Notes: generated by a model from the letters alone, not told the origin. 64,000 nucleotides of DNA from an uncultured bacterium (GCA_949292175.1 CASEYJ010000012.1:21851-85850), one strand, 5' to 3'; numbered from the stretch's first letter, positions 53,133 through 61,983 are shown. Numbers and translations are program-made.

Positions 53133-54344
53133 TTAGTAACCAGTTGCTCCAAATACGTTGTAATCGAACGTAAATTGTATATCAATACTAGCACCTTTAT
53201 ATTCAACCGGAAGCGGTTTGAACGGAGCTGTAAGCTTGACCGCATCTAGAGCTGCCTTATCAGCATTCGGTAGGCCTGAAGATTTGAACACTGAGCAAGA
53301 CAACAATCTTCCGTCTTTAGCGATTTTGAATAAAAGTACAACACGTTTACTTTCATTACCCTTTGGAGGGTTCCAATTCGTTTTAATTCTACGTTGGAGA
53401 TCACGCATATAAGGTCCGAAATCAGGTTCTCTGATTGCGTCAATACCAGGTCTGCCGTTAGGATTTCCCGGACCAGGGTTTCCGTAACCGCCAGAACCAC
53501 CTGAACCATGACCTAACTTAGAGCCACTTCCTGCACCCGCACTCTTACCGGTTGGAGAAAGAGCCGGAGCCGGAGCGAACTTACCAGAACCGGTAGATCC
53601 ACCATGACTTGAAGAACCTCCGTTAATAGCTTTTCCTGAACCGCTCACAGGTCCTGTTGCATAAGATCCACTCTTTGTTCCACCTGAAGGAACTGGAACC
53701 TTAAACGCAGATGATGGCTTTTGAATAGTCTTTGGAGTCATCGGAGGTTTAAGAGATGGTCTCGCTGTTGGTGGATTTGGTTTTGCAGCCTGTGGTGCCT
53801 TCGGAGCAGGAGCCGGTTGCTGAACAGGCTGTTGAACAGGTTTTTGAATTGGTTTTGTTATTTTATCGAAAATCGATTGCTGTGGCTGTTTCGGTTTTAC
53901 CACAGGTTTACTAGCTTGTTTAGCTGCACTAGGAGCCGAAGCTGCTTGTGGCTTAGATGGAGCTTGGGATGGGCTTGGAGATGGCATTGACACCTTTTGT
54001 TTAGGGTCATGATGCCCGCCAGCACGAGAATTAATATGAGCTCGATATGGTGTATTCTTGTTTATAGGAGTATCTTCCTTTTCTACCAATACGAATTCAA
54101 TATCATTCAATTTCGGCTGTGGCCTTTTTGATATCGGAATAATAATCCCTAACCAAGTTAATAAGAATGAAAGCAATATCGCAAGAATAACAAAAGCTAC
54201 GTGAACCGCAACGGATAAAACAAAAGCTTTCTCCATTGAAATACTTTCACGGTCTTCTCTTAATACCGCCGGCAGTGTATAACCTTTGTTGTCTTCTAAC
54301 TCTTGCTCTTCTATATTATCTACGTATTTACCTAAGATTGACAT
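53133..54344 (-). CDS. tonB: TonB/TolA-like energy transducer with long Pro/Gly linker
   Basis: 403 residues: cytoplasmic N-terminus of about 38, membrane helix (AVHVAFVILAILLSFLLTW), a long periplasmic linker (about 75-300) rich in Pro, Lys, Gln then Gly/Ser (QKPVQQPVQQPAPAPKAP, HGSGGSGGYGNPGPG), and a TonB C-terminal domain (YMRDLQRRIKTNWNPP, FKSSGLPNADKAALDAV). The typical SxxxH of the TonB helix is seen as SVAVH. No TonB-dependent receptor is in the window, so its cargo is unclear. Confidence 0.9.
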   Translation of the reverse strand: MSILGKYVDNIEEQELEDNKGYTLPAVLREDRESISMEKAFVLSVAVHVAFVILAILLSFLLTWLGIIIPISKRPQPKLNDIEFVLVEKEDTPINKNTPYRAHINSRAGGHHDPKQKVSMPSPSPSQAPSKPQAASAPSAAKQASKPVVKPKQPQQSIFDKITKPIQKPVQQPVQQPAPAPKAPQAAKPNPPTARPSLKPPMTPKTIQKPSSAFKVPVPSGGTKSGSYATGPVSGSGKAINGGSSSHGGSTGSGKFAPAPALSPTGKSAGAGSGSKLGHGSGGSGGYGNPGPGNPNGRPGIDAIREPDFGPYMRDLQRRIKTNWNPPKGNESKRVVLLFKIAKDGRLLSCSVFKSSGLPNADKAALDAVKLTAPFKPLPVEYKGASIDIQFTFDYNVFGATGY

Positions 54345-54426
54345 ATTTTTCCCTATTTAAATTTCCCTGAATCAATTTTCGTTATAATTCTATTCTAAAT
54401 CAAAAATAAAATTATTACCCTAATTA

Positions 54427-55170
54427 CTAGTAATTAGAATTATAAATTGCTGGGTTTACAGTAATCGGCTGGGTAAGAGTAAGCTCAATTTGTGCACTGG
54501 CAGGGATTTCTACATCAACACCCTTGTCAATAATTGACTTAACAAGCCCTCCACCTGCACCAACAGCAGTTCCTAATGCTGCACCTCTACCGATATCACC
54601 ACCGGCAAGCGCACCAAAAACTACTCCTGAAACTGCACCGGCAGCAGAACCAACAGCTAAATCTTTAGTATATTCTTTAGTAACATCCATTTTTGTTCCG
54701 CCAACGAGTAATCCAGAATTATCATCAGTTTTTATGACGGCTGAAATTGGAATCTGAATGCCATATGGGGTAACGATCTGCGTAAACCTTACTAACAATT
54801 TACCGTTAATACTTCCTCTTTTAGCTTTTGAAACTTGCAATACACTACCTGTGATAGAACTACCGGCAGGAGCAATCAAGTTATTGTTATAATAGAAATC
54901 TGATCCTAATGCTAAAGTTACATTCTGTCCTAATGTCAAACTACCAGAACTCAATGGAGTAGTAACCACAGCTTGAAATTTTTGACCGGCAGGAACTGTA
55001 ATAACACTACCTTTCAAAGGAGCTTTAGCTGATTGCTGCATTCCGTTATAGTTAGCCGGCTGATACAAAGGCGCCGGAGAATTTTGAGTATAACTATAAT
55101 TTCCAGCAGCACTAACAGCAGTCGCAGTACTTACAACCAAGGCAAGTGCCAAAACTAATTTTTTATTCAT
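54427..55170 (-). CDS. Secreted VirB10-like/glycine-zipper protein upstream of tonB
   Basis: 247 residues from MNKKLVLALALVVSTATAVS (signal peptide); AAAGGGAAAG upstream, so the earlier ATG at 55200 is rejected. Shared module: APAGSSITGSV, AKRGSINGKLLVRF, VTPYGIQIPI; then a glycine zipper (GSAAGAVSGVVFGALAGG, GTAVGAGGGLV) and IPASAQIELTLTQPI. First gene of the TonB/Exb group, 82 bases ahead of tonB, with a strong promoter. It may link the TonB apparatus to the outer membrane (inference). Confidence 0.8.
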   Translation of the reverse strand: MNKKLVLALALVVSTATAVSAAGNYSYTQNSPAPLYQPANYNGMQQSAKAPLKGSVITVPAGQKFQAVVTTPLSSGSLTLGQNVTLALGSDFYYNNNLIAPAGSSITGSVLQVSKAKRGSINGKLLVRFTQIVTPYGIQIPISAVIKTDDNSGLLVGGTKMDVTKEYTKDLAVGSAAGAVSGVVFGALAGGDIGRGAALGTAVGAGGGLVKSIIDKGVDVEIPASAQIELTLTQPITVNPAIYNSNY

Positions 55171-55226
55171 AAACTTTCCCTTTCTGATTAAACAACACAT
55201 ATCCTAATTTAAACATCAATAACAAT

Positions 55227-55254
55227 ATTTTATTAGATATGTAAAATTTGTCAA
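55227..55254 (-). promoter_or_regulatory. Promoter of the TonB/Exb group
   Basis: TTGACA (55249-55254), 16-base spacer, TAAAAT (55227-55232). It overlaps the stop of the gene at 55251. Confidence 0.65.
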
Positions 55255-55844
55255 TTTGTTAAGGTATGTGTAACCTCAACCGGATCAACTAAGATAATAA
55301 GTCTATTTTCTCCAGAAGTAACAACAGTATGACTCCCCATTTTCCTCGTTCGTCCCGGACGGATTTGAAGAGTTGTATTATTGGCAAACTTCGCCTGATA
55401 GTGTGGAATCTTAATCCATTCCGCAGGTTCAGTCATTTCTCCACCAATTAAGTTGTTATTGGATGTATATACATAACCTCGAATAGGAATTTCAAATCCA
55501 TCAGGCAAAACCATTTTGGTAATTTTTATCTTCATAGAAGCATTAGTCCCTACAACAGGATCGTGTACACCTTCAACATAGCCTAAAAATGCAGTATTTA
55601 AAGGAATTATATTTGTATCGTGCATATACAAATCACTTGTTGATGTGAATCTAACCTTATATCCATCTTGGCAATATTGAGTAGAAATCTCCTGAGCACT
55701 CTCAACAGGTATAAACGTACCCGCTGGAACTTCTACCCCGTCATAAGTTCTAATATCAATCTGAACAGGCACAATCTCATCCTCGGCATAGACCGGAGAT
55801 GCTAATAGCGCAAGAATACCAAAAGTTAACCAAATCCTTTTCAT
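55251..55844 (-). CDS. Secreted VirB10-like module protein without glycine zipper
   Basis: 197 residues with signal peptide (MKRIWLTFGILALLASPVYA). Carries EVPAGTFIPVES, IPLNTAFLGYVEGV, and VLPDGFEIPIRGYVY, matching the beta module of the other three family members but ending without the glycine-rich region. Contains a GENRLIILVDPVEV end. ATG is seven bases after TATAAT and lacks a Shine-Dalgarno: leaderless. Confidence 0.72.
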   Translation of the reverse strand: MKRIWLTFGILALLASPVYAEDEIVPVQIDIRTYDGVEVPAGTFIPVESAQEISTQYCQDGYKVRFTSTSDLYMHDTNIIPLNTAFLGYVEGVHDPVVGTNASMKIKITKMVLPDGFEIPIRGYVYTSNNNLIGGEMTEPAEWIKIPHYQAKFANNTTLQIRPGRTRKMGSHTVVTSGENRLIILVDPVEVTHTLTN

Positions 55845-55851
55845 AGATTTA

Positions 55852-55879
55852 ATTATAACATTTTTTTCGAATTAATCAA
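55852..55879 (-). promoter_or_regulatory. Leaderless promoter of the gene at 55844
   Basis: TTGATT (55874-55879), 16-base spacer, TATAAT (55852-55857), seven bases to the ATG. Confidence 0.6.
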
Positions 55880-55880
55880 G

Positions 55881-56501
55881 CTATCTGAAACTAAAAGGCA
55901 ATATCTTCAAATTTTTCTTTTGTTTTTCGTGTTCAGCGTCAGGAAGCTCATAGCACTTGATACATCTTGCTTCATAAGTTTCATCCCCACCAATCATAAT
56001 AAGTGGAGAATTCTTATCGGCAGGTTTTCCGTCAATAAGTCTTTGAGTTCTTGTTGCGTGCTCGCAACCACACTTCATACAAACAGCGTGGAGTTTATCT
56101 ACCTTAGTTGCAATACACATTAATTCAGGCATTGAACCAAACGGTTCAGCCTTAAAATCAAGTTCCAAACCGGTACCAATAACCTTTTTCCCGCTATCCA
56201 TCAGCTTTGAAATAACTTTTGTTATATTGCTGTCAAAAAATTGTAATTCATCAATCGCAACAACCTCATCTTCAGGTCTTACAAGGCTCAAAATATGGAT
56301 GGAATGTTTAACTTTAATCGCATCAAGCCAAAGTCCATTTCTAGACTCAATATAATCACCCTTTGAACGAGTATCCACATCAGGTGAAATAACTTTAACC
56401 TTTTTTTTCGCAATTATACAACGTCTTATTCTTCTCAATAACTCTTCAGTTTTACCGCAACTCATAGGACCGGTAATTAACTCAAAACTATACCCTTCCA
56501 T
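55881..56501 (-). CDS. tdk: Thymidine kinase, type II
   Basis: 206 residues from MEGYSFELITGPMSCGKTEE (GGGAG seven bases upstream; another ATG four codons earlier is possible). P-loop GPMSCGKT, VVAIDELQFFD, and a zinc site CMKCGCEHATR / CIKCYE. It phosphorylates thymidine in salvage. Confidence 0.94.
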   Translation of the reverse strand: MEGYSFELITGPMSCGKTEELLRRIRRCIIAKKKVKVISPDVDTRSKGDYIESRNGLWLDAIKVKHSIHILSLVRPEDEVVAIDELQFFDSNITKVISKLMDSGKKVIGTGLELDFKAEPFGSMPELMCIATKVDKLHAVCMKCGCEHATRTQRLIDGKPADKNSPLIMIGGDETYEARCIKCYELPDAEHEKQKKNLKILPFSFR

Positions 56502-56592
56502 GTTTTCTCCCATTTCCCAAAGATCGTCATGTAAATTATAAATCTTAAATAAAAATCATGCTATTCATGTATCAAAAATGTTACAGAAAGAA

Positions 56593-57411
56593 TTAATAGA
56601 CCTTATAAAACTCACTACCTGATAAAATCTTGTCCTTAAGCCTTTTAAGTCCTGCGCCATAGAAGTATTTCAACTGTTCTGGGAATTTTTCTGCAATATC
56701 AATCATATACATATCATGCACAACAAATTCTTTAATCAAAAAAACTAAATCAACATTTTTAGTCCACAAAAGAGCTGGTTCATTATGTTTTGTCGGCTCA
56801 ATCTTACCAAAAACACCTTCACTATTATCTACTGCGATAAAAATAAGTCTACTGCCAACAGAATGAGCAATTTCACGGCCATTTTGATGTTCAAATACTG
56901 TACCAAAAGTACATACCAAACCATCGTAACCTACAATTTTTATATCAACACCACGATTATATGCATCCCGCAATTCTTCCTCATAAAACTTAAAATCATA
57001 AGACCAAATTTCCATGAAAATTTCGCGTTTAGCATTACGTATAATCTCTATGATTTTTGAGTATATAGAATGACTGCCACTAAGATTCAAAACAGGCTCG
57101 AAATGATCATCCTTTACGCTTGGCAATTTTTTCTCAAGGAATTCAAGAGTTGAAGAAATTTTACGACGGTAACGTTTGGTCAATTCTTTTGGATTAATCG
57201 GAGTATAAGCAACCGGTTTTGAATCAGACCCTGTAACAATATGATTATTTTCAAGGGTCTTTAATGTGTCATACGCTCTAGCCTGAGGAATATCAGCTCG
57301 CTTTGCAACTTCATAACCCGTTGCCGGGTACTTTTTAAGCAATGCAACATAAACCTTCGCTTCGTAGCCATTCAACCCAATTTCTTTTAAATTTTCAATC
57401 AACTCATCCAT
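56593..57411 (-). CDS. TrmB-family transcriptional regulator
   Basis: 272 residues. An N-terminal winged helix (NLKEIGLNGYEAKVYVALLK, ARAYDTLKTLENNHIV) followed by a PLD-like effector domain (about 110-260; IFMEIWSYDFKF, GVFGKIEPTKHNEPAL). Such regulators sense sugars in archaea and some bacteria. It is divergent from tpiA, with 100 bases between, so it might regulate glycolysis (inference). TAAACT ends six bases before the ATG, with TTGTGT 17 bases further. Confidence 0.85.
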   Translation of the reverse strand: MDELIENLKEIGLNGYEAKVYVALLKKYPATGYEVAKRADIPQARAYDTLKTLENNHIVTGSDSKPVAYTPINPKELTKRYRRKISSTLEFLEKKLPSVKDDHFEPVLNLSGSHSIYSKIIEIIRNAKREIFMEIWSYDFKFYEEELRDAYNRGVDIKIVGYDGLVCTFGTVFEHQNGREIAHSVGSRLIFIAVDNSEGVFGKIEPTKHNEPALLWTKNVDLVFLIKEFVVHDMYMIDIAEKFPEQLKYFYGAGLKRLKDKILSGSEFYKVY

Positions 57412-57513
57412 AAGTTAAGTTTATCAGATTTTCTTTTTCTACACAAGCATTGCACAAGATTATTTTCCATATATAATAATATTGTCTTTTAGACTTAAAT
57501 AAGGAGATAAATT

Positions 57514-58314
57514 ATGTCAAGAAAACCAATTATTGCAGGAAACTGGAAAATGAATCTTTTAAGAAGTCAAGCTAAAGATTTGTTTGAAGGCATCAAAGGA
57601 TTTGTAAAAGATTACAGTGCAAAAGAATTACCTACAGTTGTAATAGCACCTGTATTCACTTCATTAAGCGTAGTAGAAACAGTAGGTTGCGATTGTGGCT
57701 GCGGCGGAAACAAAATTTCAATTGCAGGACAAAACTGCCACTGGGAAAACTCAGGAGCATACACTGGTGAAGTTTCTGTTGAAATGTTGAAAGATGCAGG
57801 ATGCAGCTACGTTATCATCGGACACTCAGAAAGAAGACAATACTTCTCAGAAACAGATGAAATGATTAACAAAAAAGCAAAAGCTATCCTAGCTGGTGGC
57901 TTAATTCCTATTATCTGCTGTGGTGAAACTCTTGAACAACGTGAATCTGGTGTAACAGATGAACACATCGCATCTCAAATCAGAGCTGCATTGGCTGGAA
58001 TTTCAAACGAAGATGTTGCAAAATCAGTTATCGCATACGAACCAATCTGGGCTATCGGAACTGGCAAATCTTGCGATGCAGATGAAGCTAACAGAGTAAT
58101 CGCTATGATTAGAAATGTTGTAAAAGACATAGCAGGAGCAGAAGCTGCTGACGCTATCAGAATCCTTTACGGTGGTTCTGTAAAACCTTCTACTATCGAA
58201 GAACAAATGTCTAAATCTGATATTGACGGAGCTTTAATCGGCGGAGCAAGCCTTAAAGCTGAAAGCTTCAACGAAATCATTGAAAAAACAATGAAAGTTG
58301 TAAGCCACGTATAA
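57514..58314 (+). CDS. tpiA: Triosephosphate isomerase with cysteine insertion
   Basis: 266 residues. Active-site Asn10 and Lys12 (IAGNWKMN), His104 in IIGHSERR, Glu176 in AYEPIWAIGTG, and the phosphate loops YGGSVKP and IGGASL. It interconverts DHAP and glyceraldehyde-3-phosphate. An unusual insertion VGCDCGCGGNK at about 57-67 adds three closely spaced cysteines just before the strand SIAGQN. AAGGAG precedes the start. Confidence 0.96.
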   Translation: MSRKPIIAGNWKMNLLRSQAKDLFEGIKGFVKDYSAKELPTVVIAPVFTSLSVVETVGCDCGCGGNKISIAGQNCHWENSGAYTGEVSVEMLKDAGCSYVIIGHSERRQYFSETDEMINKKAKAILAGGLIPIICCGETLEQRESGVTDEHIASQIRAALAGISNEDVAKSVIAYEPIWAIGTGKSCDADEANRVIAMIRNVVKDIAGAEAADAIRILYGGSVKPSTIEEQMSKSDIDGALIGGASLKAESFNEIIEKTMKVVSHV

Positions 58315-58333
58315 GATTTAGATTACTAAATTA

Positions 58334-58372
58334 TAAAAAAACACTCCCTAAATTATAGGGGGTGTTTTTTTG
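58334..58372 (+). terminator. Intrinsic terminator of tpiA
   Basis: AAACACTCCCTA / TAGGGGGTGTTT stem, AATTA-type loop, T7. Confidence 0.88.
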
Positions 58373-58460
58373 TTAACGAATGTAAATTTTTGAAAAACTC
58401 GTGAAATAAGCGATTTTACATATCCTTTATATATATGAGAGATAGAATGAGAGCTTTATC

Positions 58461-60590
58461 ATGAGTATGAACAGTATAAATCTGAATAGCATGTCGCTTG
58501 CAGAAAAAATCAAATTGATGCAGCTTCAGAAGAATGGCGGAAAAACCGCCACTACACAGACTGTTCAAAACAATAGCATGAACACTTCTATTTTTAACAA
58601 TCCACAAGTTAAAAATATGAATTCTACTCAACAAACACAAAATGCACAGGGAACACAAGGGACACAAGGTTCACAAGGAACTACTCACACAGCAGGAACA
58701 ACTGGGACAGCAACAACCGGCACTGCTAAAGAAAACATTTTCCGCAGATTAAACATGATTTCACAAACTGGCACAACAGCAGTAAACCAGGCAGCTAGTG
58801 ACAAATTGTACGAAAATCCGGATAAACTCGAAACAAAACAAGATATAACTAAAGCTCAAACTCAATTACAAGTTCGCATGGCAAAAGAAGGAACAAACTC
58901 CAAACTTGAAGCCTTAGCAATGAAACTTGAAGCAAGACGTGAAGCCCTCGAAGGTCAAACAACCAATGGTACAAATGGCACAGCTGGTACAACTAGTACA
59001 AATACCGACACACAAACACTCGGAACTAGCAAGGCTGACGGCGAACAAGCAACTAAAGAAGCGGAATCAGGTCAAGAGTCAGTAGAAAAGAAATCTAAAG
59101 AATCAGAAGCGGATCAAAAAGAAGCTAAAGATATGTCTAAAGAAGCCAAAGCTGACAGCAAAGAATTAACAAAAGACGCTAAAGCATTAAACAAACAGAT
59201 GAATTCTGCAAAAACAACAATGCTAAAAAGTCAGCAAGAAATGACTCAGCTTCAAACTCAAATGGATCAAAACCAACTTGAAATAGATGATGCATTAAAT
59301 CAAATCAATGCACTTCAAACAGAAGGCACAGATAGCACTGGAGCCGGAGAAAAGAGTGCATTCTCACTAAAACTTGCCGGAGAAGAAGACAATAATACAC
59401 CACAAACAAGAAGTATGAATTCAACAGCATCAACCGGCTCAACAGGAACAACAGGCGCAGCAGGAGGAGGCTCAAGTGCTCCGGTTGATAATTCTGCACA
59501 AATTGACAGTTTAACAGCTAAAATTGATGAAAAAATAAATTCTAACACTGAAATAGGTGTTAGAATGAACAAAGTTCAAACAACACAAGGCAAAGCTGTT
59601 GTAACAATGCAACATACCGTTGAAATGCGCAACAAATATTACTCAAAAATGCAGAAATCAAATCAACAACAAGAAAAGCTTTCTGATAAAATGTTAAAAG
59701 TTGAGCAAAAAATTAACGACATAGCTGCTACCGTTGAAACCGTTGGTGACATCACAGAAAAAGTTGGTAGAGGTATGGAAATTGCAGGTAATGCAATGGC
59801 TGCATCACCATGTCCTCCAGTATCTGCAGCAGGTTTTGCACTTTCAAGAGCCGGCGGAGTAACACAAAAAGTCGGAGTTGTTACTCAAAACGTTGGTCAA
59901 TACGGACAAGCAGCAGCACAAACAGCAATGTCATTAACATATGCTGCTCAAGGTGATATTAGAGGCGCATTAAAGAGCGCAGGTTCTGCAATCCAAACAG
60001 GTGCAAGCGCAGTTAAGGGTACTAAAGAAATGAAGTCACAAATGGCAGAAATTGACAAAAGCGTACAAGAAGGCCAGCAAAAGGCCGCCGTAGCTTCTGC
60101 ATCAAAACAAGCTGCAAATGAAGCAAAAGAATCAGGAAAATTAGGTGACTTAAGTAAAAAAGAATACTCAGAGGGCGTTAAAACACAATTAAATGATCAA
60201 ATGAAAGACGGTACTCTTAAACAAGATGATCTAGTTAAGACAGTAAAAGGAGACGATGCTGGTAAAAAGATAAACGGCATGGTTGATCAAAAGAAAATTG
60301 TCGAAGATGCAACTGCGAAAAGAGCAGAAGAAGCTGCAAACAAAGCTGCAGGCAAAGGTGCTAAAAAAGCCGGCTCATCAACAATGAAAAAAGCCGGAGA
60401 CTGGTTAGTTGAAAACGGAGATAAAGTTGGAAGAGAAGTTTCAGCACTTGGCGACAAATTCTCAGCTAAGAAGGGTACACCTCAAGCATCAGCAATGGTC
60501 GCTTCAGGCAGAACTCAATACCAAAGACCGGATTTCAGCAGCGAACGAAATGAATTAGCAAGAAGAAGAGCAAAAATGGGTATGGGTTAA
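58461..60590 (+). CDS. Large Thr/Gln/Ala-rich repetitive protein
   Basis: 709 residues, no signal peptide. N-terminus MSMNSINLNSMSLAEKIKLM; low-complexity Thr/Gly/Gln blocks (GTQGTQGSQGTTHTAGTTG at about 63-80; STASTGSTGTTGAAGGGSS at about 320-340); long coiled-coil segments rich in Lys/Glu/Gln at about 200-290 and 345-420; a small hydrophobic Ala/Gly region (AGNAMAASPCPPVSAAGFAL) at about 445-465; basic C-terminus. The layout (coiled coils around a hydrophobic core) resembles secreted translocators or surface filaments, but no homology is claimed. No clear Shine-Dalgarno. Confidence 0.7.
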   Translation: MSMNSINLNSMSLAEKIKLMQLQKNGGKTATTQTVQNNSMNTSIFNNPQVKNMNSTQQTQNAQGTQGTQGSQGTTHTAGTTGTATTGTAKENIFRRLNMISQTGTTAVNQAASDKLYENPDKLETKQDITKAQTQLQVRMAKEGTNSKLEALAMKLEARREALEGQTTNGTNGTAGTTSTNTDTQTLGTSKADGEQATKEAESGQESVEKKSKESEADQKEAKDMSKEAKADSKELTKDAKALNKQMNSAKTTMLKSQQEMTQLQTQMDQNQLEIDDALNQINALQTEGTDSTGAGEKSAFSLKLAGEEDNNTPQTRSMNSTASTGSTGTTGAAGGGSSAPVDNSAQIDSLTAKIDEKINSNTEIGVRMNKVQTTQGKAVVTMQHTVEMRNKYYSKMQKSNQQQEKLSDKMLKVEQKINDIAATVETVGDITEKVGRGMEIAGNAMAASPCPPVSAAGFALSRAGGVTQKVGVVTQNVGQYGQAAAQTAMSLTYAAQGDIRGALKSAGSAIQTGASAVKGTKEMKSQMAEIDKSVQEGQQKAAVASASKQAANEAKESGKLGDLSKKEYSEGVKTQLNDQMKDGTLKQDDLVKTVKGDDAGKKINGMVDQKKIVEDATAKRAEEAANKAAGKGAKKAGSSTMKKAGDWLVENGDKVGREVSALGDKFSAKKGTPQASAMVASGRTQYQRPDFSSERNELARRRAKMGMG

Positions 60591-60599
60591 ACTATCTAG

Positions 60600-60902
60600 C
60601 TAACAGTACTTATCAGAATTGTCAGCATCTAAGATATTATTTAGACAATTGAAAAACTCTCTTAAGCAAGAAATTTTTAGAGAATAGTAAACATTCAAAC
60701 CATCTCTTCTATCTTTAATCAAGCCTGCTTCTTTTAGTTTAAGCAGACTTTTTGAGATATGTGGTTGTTCATAATTTAAGTTTTCCACAATTTCACAAAC
60801 ACACCTTTCCCCATCTGCTAAAAAGTCTATAATTTCAAGTCTAACAGGATTAGATAACGCCTTGAATATTTGTGCTTCCTTTTCATAAATATTTTTTTTC
60901 AT
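60600..60902 (-). CDS. arsR: ArsR-family metalloregulator
   Basis: 100 residues from MKKNIYEKEAQIFKAL (GGGAGAA upstream; the longer frame covers the operator and is rejected). Winged helix with ALSNPVRLEIIDFL, the metal-binding ERCVCEI motif of arsenite-type ArsR, and recognition helix QPHISKSLLKLKEAG. It represses the divergent permease gene and probably itself. Additional C-terminal cysteines (ISCLREFFNC). Confidence 0.88.
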   Translation of the reverse strand: MKKNIYEKEAQIFKALSNPVRLEIIDFLADGERCVCEIVENLNYEQPHISKSLLKLKEAGLIKDRRDGLNVYYSLKISCLREFFNCLNNILDADNSDKYC

Positions 60903-60920
60903 ACGTTCTCCCAAGTACCA

Positions 60921-60949
60921 TTGACAATATTCCGAAAATGGAATATAAT
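60921..60949 (+). promoter_or_regulatory. Consensus promoter of the permease gene
   Basis: Perfect TTGACA (60921-60926), 17-base spacer, perfect TATAAT (60944-60949). Confidence 0.8.
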
Positions 60950-60965
60950 ACAATTAATATATTCC
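60927..60965. promoter_or_regulatory. ArsR operator with three half-sites
   Basis: ATATTCC (60927-60933), GGAATAT (60940-60946) and ATATTCC (60959-60965) form two adjoining inverted repeats. The first dyad lies between the -35 and -10 boxes; the second covers the -10 and start point. Binding would block the promoter in the absence of metal. Confidence 0.65.
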
Positions 60966-61011
60966 AATTATGGCATATGTGAATTTATTTGTCAATTTTT
61001 GGAGAATAAAA

Positions 61012-61983
61012 ATGTTTTTAAAATTTGCAGATTGGTTTGTATTTCAATTATTAGGATTTTCTTCCGAAACAAGTTTTGGAGCTGCACTACATTTCTTCGT
61101 ATATGACGTACTCAAAATATCCTTTTTACTGTTTACAATAATTTCAGTAATCGCATTTTTAAGAAGCTATCTTAATAGCAATAAAATCAAGACATACATT
61201 GAAAAACAACCGCGACTTTTGGCTCATCTTTTGGCAGCTTTATTTGGTGCAATTACCCCGTTTTGTTCTTGTTCTTCAATACCTTTGTTCATTGGATTTA
61301 TTGAAGCAAAAATCCCATTTGGTGTTGCTATGAGTTTTTTAATTACATCTCCTATGATTAATGAAATTGCAATGCTTGTTTTAGCAGGAGTCTTAGGCAT
61401 AAAAATTACTGTAATGTATGTAGTTACAGGGATTACCGTTGGAGTCATCGGCGGATTTCTAATGGAAAAACTTGGATTTGAGAAGTATTTGCAAGATTAT
61501 TTGAAGAAATTAGGAGCAAATACAGAATATTGCAGTTGTTCTTGCTCAGCTAGAAAAAATAAAGAAACTATAAAACTAAGGATTAAAAATGCCTTCATAT
61601 ATGCAAAAGATTTAATGCAAAAAATATGGTTATTTGTTCTGTTAGGAGTTGGAGTAGGAGCCTTTTTACACGGATATGTTCCGCAAGAATTCTTTATGAA
61701 ATACATGTCAGATAACAATTTCTTTGCTGTTCCATTCGCAGTTATTGCAGGCATTCCTCTTTATGCTGATGCTACAACCATCATTCCTATTGCACAAGTT
61801 CTAATCCAAAAAGGAGCTGCTGTTGGTACTGTTTTGGTATTTATGATGGCGATTGTCGGATTATCATTACCTGAAATGATTATTTTATCTAGAGTTATGA
61901 AAAAAGAACTGATAATTAGGTATGTAATATTTATGTTTATCACATTTACTATTGTCGGATATTTTTATAACTTTATTTTGTAA
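61012..61983 (+). CDS. arsP: ArsP-like permease (DUF318/UPF0718)
   Basis: 323 residues from MFLKFADWFVF (GGAG upstream). About eight membrane helices. The signature TPFCSCSSIPLFIGF lies at about 75-90, as in ArsP, which exports trivalent organoarsenicals; SCSARKNKETIK forms a cytoplasmic loop with further cysteines. The second repeat contains GIPLYADATTIIP. The adjacent ArsR with CVC site supports an arsenic role, though other members of the family have unknown substrates. Confidence 0.85.
   Translation: MFLKFADWFVFQLLGFSSETSFGAALHFFVYDVLKISFLLFTIISVIAFLRSYLNSNKIKTYIEKQPRLLAHLLAALFGAITPFCSCSSIPLFIGFIEAKIPFGVAMSFLITSPMINEIAMLVLAGVLGIKITVMYVVTGITVGVIGGFLMEKLGFEKYLQDYLKKLGANTEYCSCSCSARKNKETIKLRIKNAFIYAKDLMQKIWLFVLLGVGVGAFLHGYVPQEFFMKYMSDNNFFAVPFAVIAGIPLYADATTIIPIAQVLIQKGAAVGTVLVFMMAIVGLSLPEMIILSRVMKKELIIRYVIFMFITFTIVGYFYNFIL

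Noticed and set aside
58461..60590. Type III secretion translocator
   Set aside because: Only the layout is similar; no other secretion genes are in the window and no sequence motif supports it.
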